Shown piece by piece: positions 18,623 to 27,841 of a stretch of DNA of 44,284 nucleotides. The stretch's first letter is position 1. Each line of letters begins with the position of its first letter. Position numbers and translations under genes: made by a program. The stretch comes from Gammaproteobacteria bacterium (GTDB taxonomy: Bacteria; Pseudomonadota; Gammaproteobacteria; Burkholderiales; Rhodocyclaceae). Below the pieces are notes generated by a model. The model did no database searches, was not told the origin of the DNA, and saw only the letters and a list, made by a program, of their open reading frames with translations. Where the stretch lies: positions 1-44,284 of the forward strand of contig JAHJVE010000022.1 of NCBI GenBank assembly GCA_018828385.1. The letters are read 5' to 3'.

Positions 18623-20436
18623 AGGGCGACAGCCTCCGATTCGTTGTTTTCCTGCTGCTGCAGCGTCCACATCCGGGCGTAATTGCCGTCGGCGGCCAGC
18701 AAGGCGGTATGGCTGCCGCGTTCGACTATGCGCCCTTCGCTCATGACCAGTATTTCATCGGCGTTCATGACCGTCGACAGGCGGTGGGCGATGAGCAGGG
18801 TGGTATGGCCGATGGCCACCTGCTCAAGCTGGGTCTGGATGGCGCGTTCGGTTGCCGAGTCGAGGGCTGAGGTCGCTTCGTCGAAAATCAGGATGGGCGG
18901 ATTCTTGAGCAAGGCGCGAGCAATGGCGACGCGTTGCTTCTCGCCGCCGGAGAGTTTGAGGCCGCGTTCGCCGACGCGGGTCTCATACTTGAGCGGCAGG
19001 GATTCGATAAATTCGTGCAACTGGGCGGCGCGGGCGGCGGCGAAAACCTCCTCGCGGCTCGCTTCCGGGCGACCGTAGTTGATGTTGTAGAAAATGGTGT
19101 CGTTGAACAGCACGGTGTCCTGCGGCACGATGCCGATGGCGGCACGCAAGCTGGTCTGCTTCAAGGCGCGCAGGTCGTGGCCGTTGATCTGGATGGCGCC
19201 GCCGGTGACATCGTAAAAGCGGTAGAGCAGCCGTGACAGCGTAGACTTGCCGGCTCCTGAGTGGCCGACGACGGCTACCGTCTTGCCGGGGGGAATGGCA
19301 AAACTCAGATTTTTCAGGATCTGCCGGTTCGGCTCGTAGGCGAACTCGACGGCGTCGAAATTGACTTGCAGCGGGCCGCTCGGCAGGTCGCGCGCATCTG
19401 CGGCGTCGGCGATTTCACGGTTCTCGCCGAGCAGCTTGAACATCCTTTCGATGTCAGTCAGCGCCTGGCGAATCTCGCGGTAAACGATGCCGAGGAAATT
19501 GAGCGGCATGTAGAGCTGGATCAGGAAGGCATTGACCAGCACGAGGTCGCCGATCGTCATCCGGCCATCGACCACGCCATCCGCCGCCCGCCACATCATG
19601 GCCGTGACGCCGAGCGCGATGATCGCCTGCTGGCCGAGGTTGAGGAAGGCCAGCGTGGTCTGGCTGCGCGTCGCCGCCTCTTCCCATTTGATCAGTTGCT
19701 CGTCGTAGCGACGTGCCTCCCAGGCTTCGTTGTTGAAATACTTGACCGTCTCGTAGTTGAGCAGGCTATCGACGGCGCGGGTGTTGGCCGCCGAGTCGTT
19801 TTCATTGACGGCGCGGCGGATGTCGATGCGCCAGTTGCTGACCTTGATGGTGAACACGATATAGGCAAGCAGCGAGATCAGCGTGATGACGACGTAACCC
19901 ATGTCGTACTTGACGAACAGGATGCCGAGGACCAGCCCAATTTCGACCAGCGTCGGCAGGATCGAATAAAGCGTGTAGGAAATCAGGCTGGAAATCGAGC
20001 GGCTGCCCCGTTCGATGTCGCGCGAAACGCCACCGGTCTGGCGTTCGAGATGAAAGCGCAGCGACAGGGCGTGAAGATGGCGGAAAACTTCCAGCGACAC
20101 CTGCCGGACGGCGCGTTGCGTGACACGGGCGAAGAGGATTTCGCGCAGTTCCTGGAACAGCGAGGTCGAAAAGCGCAGCGTTCCGTATAGGACGAGGAGC
20201 AGGATGGGCAGGGCGAGCACCTGCTGGCCGGGCGACAGGCCATCGATCATCTCCTTGAAAATCAGAGGCACGCCGACGTTCGCCACCTTGGCGCCGACTA
20301 GGCAAGCCATCGCGGCAAGGACGCGCAGGCGATAGCGCCACAGGTAGGGGAACAACGTGCGTAGCGTCAGCCACACATGGGTTTCCGGCAGCGGTTGTCC
20401 GGCTGGCGGTTTGGGAAGGGCGGTGGCGCGGCGCAT
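18619..20436 (-). CDS. Atm1/HMT1-type ABC exporter, fused permease and ATPase
   Basis: From ATG 20436 the protein has 605 residues. An earlier in-frame ATG at 20520 would run through the divergent promoter region and add an atypical leader. An N-terminal six-helix membrane domain is followed by an ATPase with Walker A GHSGAGKST (about 391-399), signature LSGGEKQRVAIARALL and Walker B LIFDEATSALD. LLNYETVKYFNNEAWEARRY is a hallmark of mitochondrial Atm1 and bacterial heavy-metal relatives, which export glutathione-linked compounds. Substrate here is not known. It is the first gene of the signalling operon. Confidence 0.9.
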   Translation of the reverse strand: MRRATALPKPPAGQPLPETHVWLTLRTLFPYLWRYRLRVLAAMACLVGAKVANVGVPLIFKEMIDGLSPGQQVLALPILLLVLYGTLRFSTSLFQELREILFARVTQRAVRQVSLEVFRHLHALSLRFHLERQTGGVSRDIERGSRSISSLISYTLYSILPTLVEIGLVLGILFVKYDMGYVVITLISLLAYIVFTIKVSNWRIDIRRAVNENDSAANTRAVDSLLNYETVKYFNNEAWEARRYDEQLIKWEEAATRSQTTLAFLNLGQQAIIALGVTAMMWRAADGVVDGRMTIGDLVLVNAFLIQLYMPLNFLGIVYREIRQALTDIERMFKLLGENREIADAADARDLPSGPLQVNFDAVEFAYEPNRQILKNLSFAIPPGKTVAVVGHSGAGKSTLSRLLYRFYDVTGGAIQINGHDLRALKQTSLRAAIGIVPQDTVLFNDTIFYNINYGRPEASREEVFAAARAAQLHEFIESLPLKYETRVGERGLKLSGGEKQRVAIARALLKNPPILIFDEATSALDSATERAIQTQLEQVAIGHTTLLIAHRLSTVMNADEILVMSEGRIVERGSHTALLAADGNYARMWTLQQQENNESEAVAL

Positions 20437-20477
20437 GCGAGAGCCTGACGGGATTTGAGGTGGCGGTGAATTGTGTG

Positions 20478-20501
20478 AGTATATGAAAACTGCCCGCTTT
20501 C
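20478..20501 (-). promoter_or_regulatory. Candidate -10 region for the ABC-kinase operon
   Basis: On the - strand TATACT (20483 to 20478) lies 42 bases before the ABC start, with TTCCCG about 18 bases further upstream. The -10 is one base from consensus; the -35 is weak. It is in the divergent spacer shared with the thioesterase gene. Confidence 0.3.
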
Positions 20502-20539
20502 CGGGAAAATCCCAAAACATTTAGCTTTTTGGACAAACA

Positions 20540-20953
20540 ATGGCCAACGACCGCATCACCCTTCCCAACAAGCACTGCACGCTGCGTGTCGTGCCCATGC
20601 CGGCCGATCTCAATCCGAATGGTGACGTCTTCGGTGGCTGGGTCATGGCCCAGGTCGACGTTGCCGGCGCCATTCCCGCCATGCGCCGGGCATGTGGGCG
20701 GGTCGCTACCGTTTCGGTCAACTCCTTCCTGTTCAAGCAGCCGATTTCAGTCGGCGATGTTGTCAGTTTCTATGCTGAAATCGAGCGCGTCGGAACGACC
20801 TCGATCACGGTCAAGGTCGAGGTCTATGCCGAACGCAACTACGCTGCGCCGATCATCGTCAAGGTTACCGAAGCCGAGCTGACTTACGTGGCCATCGATG
20901 GCGCCGGAATGAAGCGCAAGGTTCCGCCCGAAAATATGCCGAGATTGGATTAA
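20540..20953 (+). CDS. yciA: YciA-type acyl-CoA thioesterase
   Basis: The 137-residue protein has a single hotdog fold. It begins MANDRITLPNKHCTLRVVPM, then NPNGDVFGGWVMAQVDVAGA with the catalytic Asp and the turn of the YciA/BACH group, and VNSFLFKQPISVGDVV. Such enzymes hydrolyse a wide range of acyl-CoAs in the cytoplasm. It diverges from the ABC operon and lies before a FadL-type porin, which suits a lipid-related context. Confidence 0.88.
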   Translation: MANDRITLPNKHCTLRVVPMPADLNPNGDVFGGWVMAQVDVAGAIPAMRRACGRVATVSVNSFLFKQPISVGDVVSFYAEIERVGTTSITVKVEVYAERNYAAPIIVKVTEAELTYVAIDGAGMKRKVPPENMPRLD

Positions 20954-20998
20954 AATCCGTCAGTTATCCAATTACCCCGCCTGCGAGGGAGCAATCCA

Positions 20999-22174
20999 AT
21001 GAATAGAATGAATCTGCGTACCGTTTCGGCCCTGCTGCTGCTTGCCTTTTCAGGCGCCGCCTCGGCCGCTGCGTTCCAGCTTCTGGAACAAAATGCCAGC
21101 GGTCTAGGCAACGCCTACGCCGGCTCGGCTGCGGTGGCTGACAATGCCAGCACGATTTTCTTCAACCCGGCCGGGCAGACGCAACTGACAGGTTTTCAGC
21201 TGTCCGCCGGGGTGACCGGGGTGGGGCCGAGCTACGAATACCGCGATCAGTTCGGCGTCAAGTCCGGCGGCGATGCCGGCGGCTGGGCTGCCGTGCCGAA
21301 TGCCTACCTGTCGGGGCAACTGACAAACAAGCTTTTCCTCGGTCTGGGCATCTCGTCGCCGTTCGGGCTGGCCACCAAATACGATACCGTTTGGGGGCCG
21401 TCATCGACGCCAGGAGCTGGCTCGGCAATCGCCATCAAGTCGGAAATCAAGACGATCAACATCAACCCGTCCATCGCCTATCGCCTCAGTGACAAGGTGT
21501 CCCTCGGTTTTGGCTTGAACTACCAATCCATCGAAGGTGAACTGACCAAGACTGGCGTCATCCTCAAGGCCGACGATACCGCCTGGGGCTGGAACGCCGG
21601 TGTCTTGTTCACCCTGTCGCCGGCCATGCGCCTGGGGCTTTCGTATCGCTCTCCCGTCAAATACACCCTCGAAGGTACGCTCAACGGCGCTCTTCCGGTC
21701 AAGGCCGACATCAAGTTGCCGGACACCTTCATTCTGTCCGTGTGGCAGCAGGTTTCCGACCGCTGGGAAGCGATGGGCGATTTGTCCTACACGCGCTGGA
21801 ACTCGCTGCAGTCGCTAAATGTTCTCCGGAGCAGTGACAGCTTCTTGCTGAGCAGCGAAGCCTTCCGATATGAAAATTCCTGGCGTTTCGCCTGGGGCGC
21901 CGGCTACAAGGCGACCGACAAGGCCAAGCTGAAATTCGGCATCGCCTTCGACCGCACGCCGGTGCGCGACGAATACCGCTCGCCGCGTGTGCCGGACAAC
22001 AATCGTCTGTGGCTGTCACTGGGTGGTCAGTGGAATGCCGGATCCTACGGCAAGTTCGATCTTGGCTATACCTACCTTTACGTCATCGATCCGACCATTT
22101 CCCAAGGGACTGTGCAGGGCAAGTACGACGCCAACGCCCATCTCGTCGGCGTGCAATACTCGGTGGGTTTCTAA
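20999..22174 (+). CDS. OmpP1/FadL-family outer membrane transporter
   Basis: The 391-residue protein has a signal peptide (cleavage after about GAASA) and then the FadL N-terminal hatch AAFQLLEQNASGLGNAYAGSA with ADNASTIFFNPAG. The rest is alternating beta-strand sequence ending in the aromatic residue of LVGVQYSVGF, as expected for a beta-barrel. FadL proteins take up long-chain fatty acids or other hydrophobic molecules. The cargo cannot be told from sequence. GAGGGAG precedes the start. Confidence 0.92.
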   Translation: MNRMNLRTVSALLLLAFSGAASAAAFQLLEQNASGLGNAYAGSAAVADNASTIFFNPAGQTQLTGFQLSAGVTGVGPSYEYRDQFGVKSGGDAGGWAAVPNAYLSGQLTNKLFLGLGISSPFGLATKYDTVWGPSSTPGAGSAIAIKSEIKTININPSIAYRLSDKVSLGFGLNYQSIEGELTKTGVILKADDTAWGWNAGVLFTLSPAMRLGLSYRSPVKYTLEGTLNGALPVKADIKLPDTFILSVWQQVSDRWEAMGDLSYTRWNSLQSLNVLRSSDSFLLSSEAFRYENSWRFAWGAGYKATDKAKLKFGIAFDRTPVRDEYRSPRVPDNNRLWLSLGGQWNAGSYGKFDLGYTYLYVIDPTISQGTVQGKYDANAHLVGVQYSVGF

Positions 22175-22219
22175 ACTGTCGCGGCCGAGGCCAAATTGCC
22201 GGCGCTTGAACTGGGTGGC

Positions 22220-22699
22220 ATGACACTGGGACTGCGCGAAGGCGTGATCGGCTTGATCGCGCTGGTCGCGGCCTACATGTTGTTCGTGTTGCTGCGCATG
22301 TTCCTGTTGCGCAATCGCCCGCGGGTATCGGCGAAGGTGGCCCCGCCGCCAGCCAGCATGGCCTCACCGCTGGAAAACGAACCGGCCGGCACCGACGACA
22401 GATGGGCGCAGGCTTCCGAAGAACTGGCCGGCGAGGCCTTGCGTAGCGGTCTTGAGCAGGAGCTGGCGCAGTTGCGCGACGAGGTCGATGCCATCCGTGG
22501 CGAACTTGCCGCCCTACGCGCCGACATGCAGCAGGAACTAGGCCACCTGCGCGCAGGCCAGACGGTTTCCCCAATTTATGGGGACGCGATGCAGATGGCC
22601 GTTTCGGGTTACGATCCGGCGGCGATCGCCGAGCGTTGCGGCATCGCCCGCGCCGAGGCCGAACTGGTCGTGGCGCTGGCCAAGAGTCAGGAACGTTGA
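22220..22699 (+). CDS. DUF2802 membrane-anchored protein
   Basis: From ATG 22220 the protein has 159 residues; a TTG at 22196 is a weaker alternative. It has one N-terminal membrane segment (VIGLIALVAAYMLFVLLRMF), a proline-rich linker, a coiled coil (LEQELAQLRDEVDAIRGELA) and a C-terminal DUF2802 helix-turn-helix-like motif (GYDPAAIAERCGIARAEAEL). Function is unknown. It is immediately followed by a SPOR protein. Confidence 0.82.
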   Translation: MTLGLREGVIGLIALVAAYMLFVLLRMFLLRNRPRVSAKVAPPPASMASPLENEPAGTDDRWAQASEELAGEALRSGLEQELAQLRDEVDAIRGELAALRADMQQELGHLRAGQTVSPIYGDAMQMAVSGYDPAAIAERCGIARAEAELVVALAKSQER

Positions 22700-22707
22700 G
22701 GGTAGCG

Positions 22708-23499
22708 ATGGCAGAACAAGCGGAAAACTCGGAAAACGAAGCAGCAGCTGGCGAGATTCGCAGCAAACTGCTCGGCCGCTTGGCCGTGGCCGGTGTGCTG
22801 GTTGCTGCCTTGCTCGGTACGCTGGCTTTCTTCGATCATCTGGCCACGGTGCCCGACGACACGGAAGAGCAGGTCTTCACCCAGCCGGTCCCCGTCGCCC
22901 CAAAGAAAGAGGCATCGCAGCCCCTGACCCCGGCCGAAAACCTGCCGGCGCCGCCCGAGCCTGTAAAGGAGGAGGCACCTGTTGAACCGCCGCCGCCACC
23001 CCATGTTGAGACGCACGAAGCCGTCGAGGTCAAGCCCGAGCCGGCTGCTGAAAATCGGCCAAAATCGCAGTTGACCGTGGCAACGGCAAAAAAGACGCCG
23101 GCCCCGCCACCTGAAGTCGCTGCCGCCCCCGCTTCGGTGCCTGAGGCGACCATGGCGCCATCGAATATTCTGCCGCCAACTGACGCCGCCGTTCCGGCTG
23201 AGCCAGCGCCGCCCAAGGCCGCCGCGCGGATCGTTGAAACGCGCCGCGCAACGCCGCCTATGCCACCGGTTGTGTCCCGTCTGTTCTCGGGTTTTCTCTT
23301 GCAGGCAGGGGTCTTTTCCAGTGTCGAGCGGGCCGAGGAACTGCATGCCCGGCTAACCTTGAGCGGCGTTCCGTCTACGCTGGAGACCCGTGTTCAGGTC
23401 GGGCCGTTCAAGAGTAAGCGCGAGGCCGAAGCGGCCCAGGCCAAGCTCAAGGAACTGGGCGTCGAGACCATCCTCGTTCCGCCCAGGGGCAAACACTAG
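22708..23499 (+). CDS. SPOR-domain membrane protein
   Basis: From ATG 22708 (GAGGGTAG upstream) this is a 263-residue protein. It has one transmembrane helix at about 22-44, a long proline/alanine/glutamate-rich periplasmic linker and a C-terminal SPOR domain at about 190-260 (FLLQAGVFSSVERAEELHAR; VQVGPFKSKREAEAA). SPOR domains bind denuded septal peptidoglycan. The layout resembles FtsN/DedD-like cell-division or envelope proteins, but it is not a clear orthologue of either. Confidence 0.85.
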   Translation: MAEQAENSENEAAAGEIRSKLLGRLAVAGVLVAALLGTLAFFDHLATVPDDTEEQVFTQPVPVAPKKEASQPLTPAENLPAPPEPVKEEAPVEPPPPPHVETHEAVEVKPEPAAENRPKSQLTVATAKKTPAPPPEVAAAPASVPEATMAPSNILPPTDAAVPAEPAPPKAAARIVETRRATPPMPPVVSRLFSGFLLQAGVFSSVERAEELHARLTLSGVPSTLETRVQVGPFKSKREAEAAQAKLKELGVETILVPPRGKH

Positions 23500-23505
23500 C
23501 TCCGC

Positions 23506-23838
23506 TCAGGGCATGCCCGGCAGGCGCGGCAGGCCAAGGCTGCGCCGGACGTCGCGGTGAATCTGCAGCGGCGGCGGCAAGGGTGCTGACTGACGACGCG
23601 GTTCCTCGTAACGGCGATTGTCGTGATACCTGCTGCCACGGTCGTCATAGTAGTAACTCCCCGGCCGGTCATCGTAATGCCGGTAGCCGGAGTTGTAATA
23701 GATCGTCGCCCCGGGCTGGACATAACCCGGAGGCGCCCGATGATAGCCCGCCGGATAAGGCGCCACGGCGCAGGCCCCCAAGCCACCAATCAATGCGCTG
23801 GCGAGGATGAGGCGGAGGAGCTTCTGCGAGAGTTTCAT
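23506..23838 (-). CDS. Small tyrosine/arginine-rich lipoprotein
   Basis: From the ATG at 23838 it has 110 residues: a signal peptide with lipobox LGAC (Cys at about 22) followed by a low-complexity region rich in Tyr, Asp, Arg and Pro. No known domain is recognised. The mature part looks disordered. It is convergent with the SPOR gene, with six bases between stops. Confidence 0.7.
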   Translation of the reverse strand: MKLSQKLLRLILASALIGGLGACAVAPYPAGYHRAPPGYVQPGATIYYNSGYRHYDDRPGSYYYDDRGSRYHDNRRYEEPRRQSAPLPPPLQIHRDVRRSLGLPRLPGMP

Positions 23839-23927
23839 GGGGAGTGCGTCCGGTGGTTGTATAAGCAATTAACGCGGCGACTCCCCATAAGTTATACGGC
23901 GATGGCGGGGTTGTTTGTAACAAATCG

Positions 23928-24467
23928 TTAGAGGTTTAATTCGGCAACTGCCTTGAGGCCCTGTTCGATATTGTTGCGGGTCGCCGCTTCGACGGCCATG
24001 CGTAGTCGGGTGACGCCGGCGAAGGCGTCGCTCATGGTGGCCGTGCCGCTGGTTTTGACCGACTTGCGCAGAGCGACCGAGTGGTCGCTGGTCTTGGTCA
24101 GCGACCAGGCGGTTTCCATGTCAACTGTGAATGTTCCGCCAAAGGTCGGTTTCGAGAGACTGGTCAGGCGCACGCTCAACTCATAGTCGCCATTGCTTCC
24201 CTGGACGATGGACGTGAACAGTTTGCTGCGCACGACAGCGTCCTCGATGGCCGCCTTGAGGTCGGCATTCGAGATATTGCTGCTGTCCATGGTGCCGGTT
24301 TCAGCGCCGCCGCCGGTCTGGACGCGCAGGCTGTACGGGTGATGCTTGCTGACTGTGAGGTTCTGCGGGGTCATCGCTGCGCGGTCGGCGGGCGAAGCGC
24401 AGCCACCCAAGACGAGCGTCAGGGCGACCGCAGCAAGAAGGAGGGAGCGGTGTGCGGTGACGATCAT
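23928..24467 (-). CDS. Lipoprotein, function unknown
   Basis: This 179-residue protein has a signal peptide ending in lipobox LGGC (Cys23). The mature part, with ADLKAAIEDAVVRSKLFTSI and a beta-rich centre, suggests a fold in the class of LpoB/CsgG-like periplasmic proteins; this is only an impression. Its ATG follows directly on the stop of the preceding lipoprotein gene, so the two are surely co-transcribed. Confidence 0.75.
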   Translation of the reverse strand: MIVTAHRSLLLAAVALTLVLGGCASPADRAAMTPQNLTVSKHHPYSLRVQTGGGAETGTMDSSNISNADLKAAIEDAVVRSKLFTSIVQGSNGDYELSVRLTSLSKPTFGGTFTVDMETAWSLTKTSDHSVALRKSVKTSGTATMSDAFAGVTRLRMAVEAATRNNIEQGLKAVAELNL

Positions 24468-24902
24468 TTACTTGGCATCCTTGTAAATGTTGTCGACCAC
24501 TTCATTGACCATTTCGGTGGGCGAAAGACGGGTCAGCGAGGTATGGAAGGAGTTGCCGGTAGCCAGCGGGAAATCGGTTTTCGGGTCGCGGATATTGACG
24601 GTCAATTCGAGCATATACATGGTCATGTCCCACATCCATTTGTCGATGTAGGTAACGACGGCATCGACACCGCTCGGGGCGGCTTCGGTGCCGGTGGAGA
24701 CGGTCACCCCTTTGCTGCGCAACTTGTCGGCGATGAGATTGTAGGTGTTGTCGTCATCGGCGATCCGCTTGACATACATTGTTTTGAGCGACGACAGGTT
24801 GGCCGACGGATCAACGTTGGCGGTTGCCCGGTTGACAGCGCAGCCCGTGGTCAGAACGGTGACAAGCCCGAGCAGTGCGGCGAGTTTGAGAAGTCGTTTC
24901 AT
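24468..24902 (-). CDS. Lipoprotein, function unknown
   Basis: From ATG 24902 (AGGGGGAAAAC upstream) this is a 144-residue protein with signal peptide and lipobox TTGC (Cys21). The mature part begins with a DPSANLSSLKTMYVKRI segment like small DUF4136-type lipoproteins and ends PTEMVNEVVDNIYKDAK. It is the first gene of a two-lipoprotein operon. An upstream ATG at 25043 would destroy the signal peptide, so I reject it. Confidence 0.78.
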   Translation of the reverse strand: MKRLLKLAALLGLVTVLTTGCAVNRATANVDPSANLSSLKTMYVKRIADDDNTYNLIADKLRSKGVTVSTGTEAAPSGVDAVVTYIDKWMWDMTMYMLELTVNIRDPKTDFPLATGNSFHTSLTRLSPTEMVNEVVDNIYKDAK

Positions 24903-24990
24903 GTTTTCCCCCTGATTTTTTCGAAAAAGGAAAAAGACTAGGAGAAAACGGGGCGACCAATATTGATCTACCTCAGAGGCTGTGCAGATG

Positions 24991-25335
24991 TCATGTTGTG
25001 GGCGGCTGTTGCGCCTCCAGCGCCCGGCGAATCCGTTTGGCAAAAACGGTCATTTCTTTTGCTGCCTGAATGTCACCTTTCGTTTCAGCGACGACGATTC
25101 CGCGTTCATAGGCGGCCAGGGCGGCAGCATGGTCGCCAGCTTCGGCCAGGGCTTTGCCGAGGGCTTTCCAGGCGGCTGAGTAGTGGTTGTCACGGTCGAC
25201 GGCATTTTTGAAGCACTCTGCCGCCTTGGCCGGGTTGCCGGCCTTGAGGTATTCGTTGCCGAGCGAGAAGCGGAGCAGGGCGCCGTCGCGCGGGCCGTCG
25301 AGCATTTTTTCCAGGGATTCGATACGTGGGTTCAT
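24991..25335 (-). CDS. TPR-repeat protein
   Basis: This 114-residue cytoplasmic protein has about two tetratricopeptide repeats: [20 protein letters not shown] (about 21-40) and [20 protein letters not shown] (about 53-72), followed by a helical tail. TPRs mediate protein contacts; the partner is unknown. It diverges from ridA. Confidence 0.8.
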   Translation of the reverse strand: MNPRIESLEKMLDGPRDGALLRFSLGNEYLKAGNPAKAAECFKNAVDRDNHYSAAWKALGKALAEAGDHAAALAAYERGIVVAETKGDIQAAKEMTVFAKRIRRALEAQQPPTT

Positions 25336-25388
25336 GGGCTACCAAGGCTAAAATAGGGTTTTGCAATCTGGATACAGGAAGCTTACTC

Positions 25389-25772
25389 ATGGCCAAGACC
25401 ATCATCGCCACCCCGAACGCCCCAGCCGCCATTGGCACCTATTCGCAAGCCGTGCGCGTCGGCGACACCGTTTACATGTCCGGGCAGATCGGGCTCGATC
25501 CGGCTTCCATGCAGATGGTAGACGGGATCGAGGCGCAAATCGTTCGCGTTTTCGACAATCTGAAGGCGGTCGCTGAAGCAGCTGGTGGTTCGCTGGCCGA
25601 TGTGGTCAAGCTCAACGTGTTCCTGACCGATCTGGCCAACTTCGCCAAGGTCAATGAAACGATGGCCAAGTATTTCAGCGAGCCGTTCCCGGCCCGTGCT
25701 GCGGTTGGCGTCAAGGAATTGCCGCGTGGCGCGCTGGTTGAGGCCGATGCGGTGATGTGCCTCGGCAACTAA
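25389..25772 (+). CDS. ridA: RidA family 2-iminobutanoate/2-iminopropanoate deaminase
   Basis: From ATG 25389 it has 127 residues. RidA hydrolyses reactive enamine/imine intermediates produced by PLP enzymes such as threonine dehydratase. [38 protein letters not shown] and the end [21 protein letters not shown], containing the catalytic Arg, are conserved. An ATG at 25326 would add an unrelated leader. It is 17 bases before recG, probably in one transcript. Confidence 0.93.
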   Translation: MAKTIIATPNAPAAIGTYSQAVRVGDTVYMSGQIGLDPASMQMVDGIEAQIVRVFDNLKAVAEAAGGSLADVVKLNVFLTDLANFAKVNETMAKYFSEPFPARAAVGVKELPRGALVEADAVMCLGN

Positions 25773-25789
25773 GCGGCTAATCAGCCCTG

Positions 25790-27841
25790 ATGACGACGAG
25801 CGGGGCGCCCGCCCCGACTTCTCCGCCCATTCGCGCCTCCGAGGCGCTGCAGAAGAAGCTCGCCAAGATCGGCCTCCAAAGCGAGGCCGATTTGCTGGTG
25901 CACCTGCCGCTGCGTTACGAGGACGAAACGCGCATCACGCCGGTCAATCGGAGCTTTGCCAACGAGCCGGTGCAGGTCGAGGTCGTCGTCCACAGCAACG
26001 AAATCCAGTTCCGGCCGCGCCGGCAGATGATCGTGCGAGCAGCTGACGAGAGCGGCGAGATCACGCTGCGTTTTTTCAGTTTTTACCCGAACCAGCAGGC
26101 GGCGCTCAGCGAAGGTTCGCGCATTCGGGCTTTCGGCGAAGTGCGCGGCGGCTTTTTCGGCGCCGAGATGGTGCACCCGCGTTTCCGCAAGGTCGGCGAC
26201 GACGAGCCGCTGCCTTCGGAGTTGACGCCGATTTACTCGACGACCGCCGGCCTGGCCAATTCGGCCCTGCAAAAACTCATCGGCAAGGCTCTGGCGGTTG
26301 GCGATCTGTCTGAAACGCTGCCCGAAGAACTGCGCCAGCGTCTGAAACTGCCGGGGTTGGCGCGCAGCCTGCGCTTTTTGCACACCCCCCCGCCGGGTAC
26401 CGATCTCGACACCCTGCACGCGCGCAATCACCCGGCCTGGCGGCGCGTGAAATTCGACGAGGTGCTGGCCCAGCAACTGTCGCTGCGCCGCGCTTATCTG
26501 GCGCGTCGCGAGCAGGGGGCGCCGGTGCTTGTGGCGCGGGATGATCTTGGGGCGCGCCTGCTTGATCAACTCCCGTTCGGCCTGACCGGCGCGCAATTGC
26601 GGGCCATGGCCGAAATCGCCAATGACCTCGCCCAGCCCTACCCGATGCAGCGCCTGCTGCAGGGCGATGTCGGCGCTGGCAAGACCATCGTTGCCGCGCT
26701 GGCTGCGTGTCAGGCGATTTCGGCCGGCTGGCAGGCGGCCTTCATGGCGCCGACGGAAATTCTCGCCGAGCAGCATTATCTGAAATTGAAGGACTGGCTG
26801 GAGCCGCTCGGCGTCAAGGTGGCCTGGCTGTCCGGCAGCCTGAAAACCAAGGCCAAACGCGAGCAACTGGCGGCGACGGCGGCCGAGGCGCAGCTGGTCG
26901 TCGGCACGCACGCGCTGATTCAGGACGGCGTCGATTTCGCCAAGCTCGGGCTGGCCATCGTCGACGAGCAGCACCGTTTCGGCGTCGCCCAACGGCTGGC
27001 CTTGCGCAAGAAGGGCGACAACCCGCATCAGCTCATGATGTCGGCGACGCCCATCCCGCGCACGCTGGCCATGAGCTATTACGCCGATCTCGACGTCACC
27101 GTGCTCGACGAGTTGCCGCCTGGGCGGACGCCGATCAAGACGCGGCTGATCGCCGACAACCGGCGCGACGACGTGGTTGGTTTCGTGAAAAAGGCGGTCG
27201 AGGAAGGCCGGCAGGCTTACTGGGTTTGCCCGTTGATCGAAGAGTCCGAGGCGCTGCAATTGCAGACGGCGCAGGAAACCTACGATTTCCTTTTTGAGCA
27301 ATTTTCCGGGTTGACCGTGGGATTGGTCCATGGGCGCCTCAAAGCCGACGAAAAGCAGGCCGTGATGGCCGCCTTCGCGGCTGGCGACATTGATGTGCTG
27401 GTGGCGACGACGGTCATCGAAGTCGGCGTCGATGTGCCCAATGCCAGCCTGATGGTCATCGAACACGCCGAACGTTTCGGCCTGTCGCAACTGCACCAGT
27501 TGCGCGGCCGGGTCGGACGCGGCAAATACGAATCAAGCTGCGTGCTGATCTACGCCGGGCCGCTAGGCGAGATCGCCCGCCAGCGGCTCAAGATCATTTT
27601 CGAGAACACCGACGGCTTCGAGATCGCTCGCCAGGATCTACAGATCCGCGGCCCCGGTGAATTCGTCGGTGCCCGGCAGAGCGGGGTGCCGTTACTGCGC
27701 TACGCCGATCTGGAAATGGATGCCGATCTGGTCGAAATGGCGCGCGACGTGGCCGAGGAAATGCTCACCGAGCACCTCGAACTGGCTGAGCGCCATCTCA
27801 AACGCTGGCTAGGCTCGCGCGAAGAACTTCTTAAATCCTGA
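25790..27841 (+). CDS. recG: ATP-dependent DNA helicase RecG
   Basis: This 683-residue protein reverses stalled replication forks and processes branched DNA. The N-terminal wedge/OB region is followed by helicase motifs: Walker A GDVGAGKT (about residue 291), DEQHRFGVAQR (about 390; family DEQH box), SATPIPRT, then the second RecA domain with VATTVIEVGVDVPNA and HQLRGRVGRG. Length and order are normal for RecG. Confidence 0.97.
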   Translation: MTTSGAPAPTSPPIRASEALQKKLAKIGLQSEADLLVHLPLRYEDETRITPVNRSFANEPVQVEVVVHSNEIQFRPRRQMIVRAADESGEITLRFFSFYPNQQAALSEGSRIRAFGEVRGGFFGAEMVHPRFRKVGDDEPLPSELTPIYSTTAGLANSALQKLIGKALAVGDLSETLPEELRQRLKLPGLARSLRFLHTPPPGTDLDTLHARNHPAWRRVKFDEVLAQQLSLRRAYLARREQGAPVLVARDDLGARLLDQLPFGLTGAQLRAMAEIANDLAQPYPMQRLLQGDVGAGKTIVAALAACQAISAGWQAAFMAPTEILAEQHYLKLKDWLEPLGVKVAWLSGSLKTKAKREQLAATAAEAQLVVGTHALIQDGVDFAKLGLAIVDEQHRFGVAQRLALRKKGDNPHQLMMSATPIPRTLAMSYYADLDVTVLDELPPGRTPIKTRLIADNRRDDVVGFVKKAVEEGRQAYWVCPLIEESEALQLQTAQETYDFLFEQFSGLTVGLVHGRLKADEKQAVMAAFAAGDIDVLVATTVIEVGVDVPNASLMVIEHAERFGLSQLHQLRGRVGRGKYESSCVLIYAGPLGEIARQRLKIIFENTDGFEIARQDLQIRGPGEFVGARQSGVPLLRYADLEMDADLVEMARDVAEEMLTEHLELAERHLKRWLGSREELLKS

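Noticed and set aside
25781..27496. 571-codon open frame on the - strand
   Set aside because: It is antisense to recG, whose helicase motifs are all intact; the predicted protein is Arg/Gln/His-rich and not domain-like.
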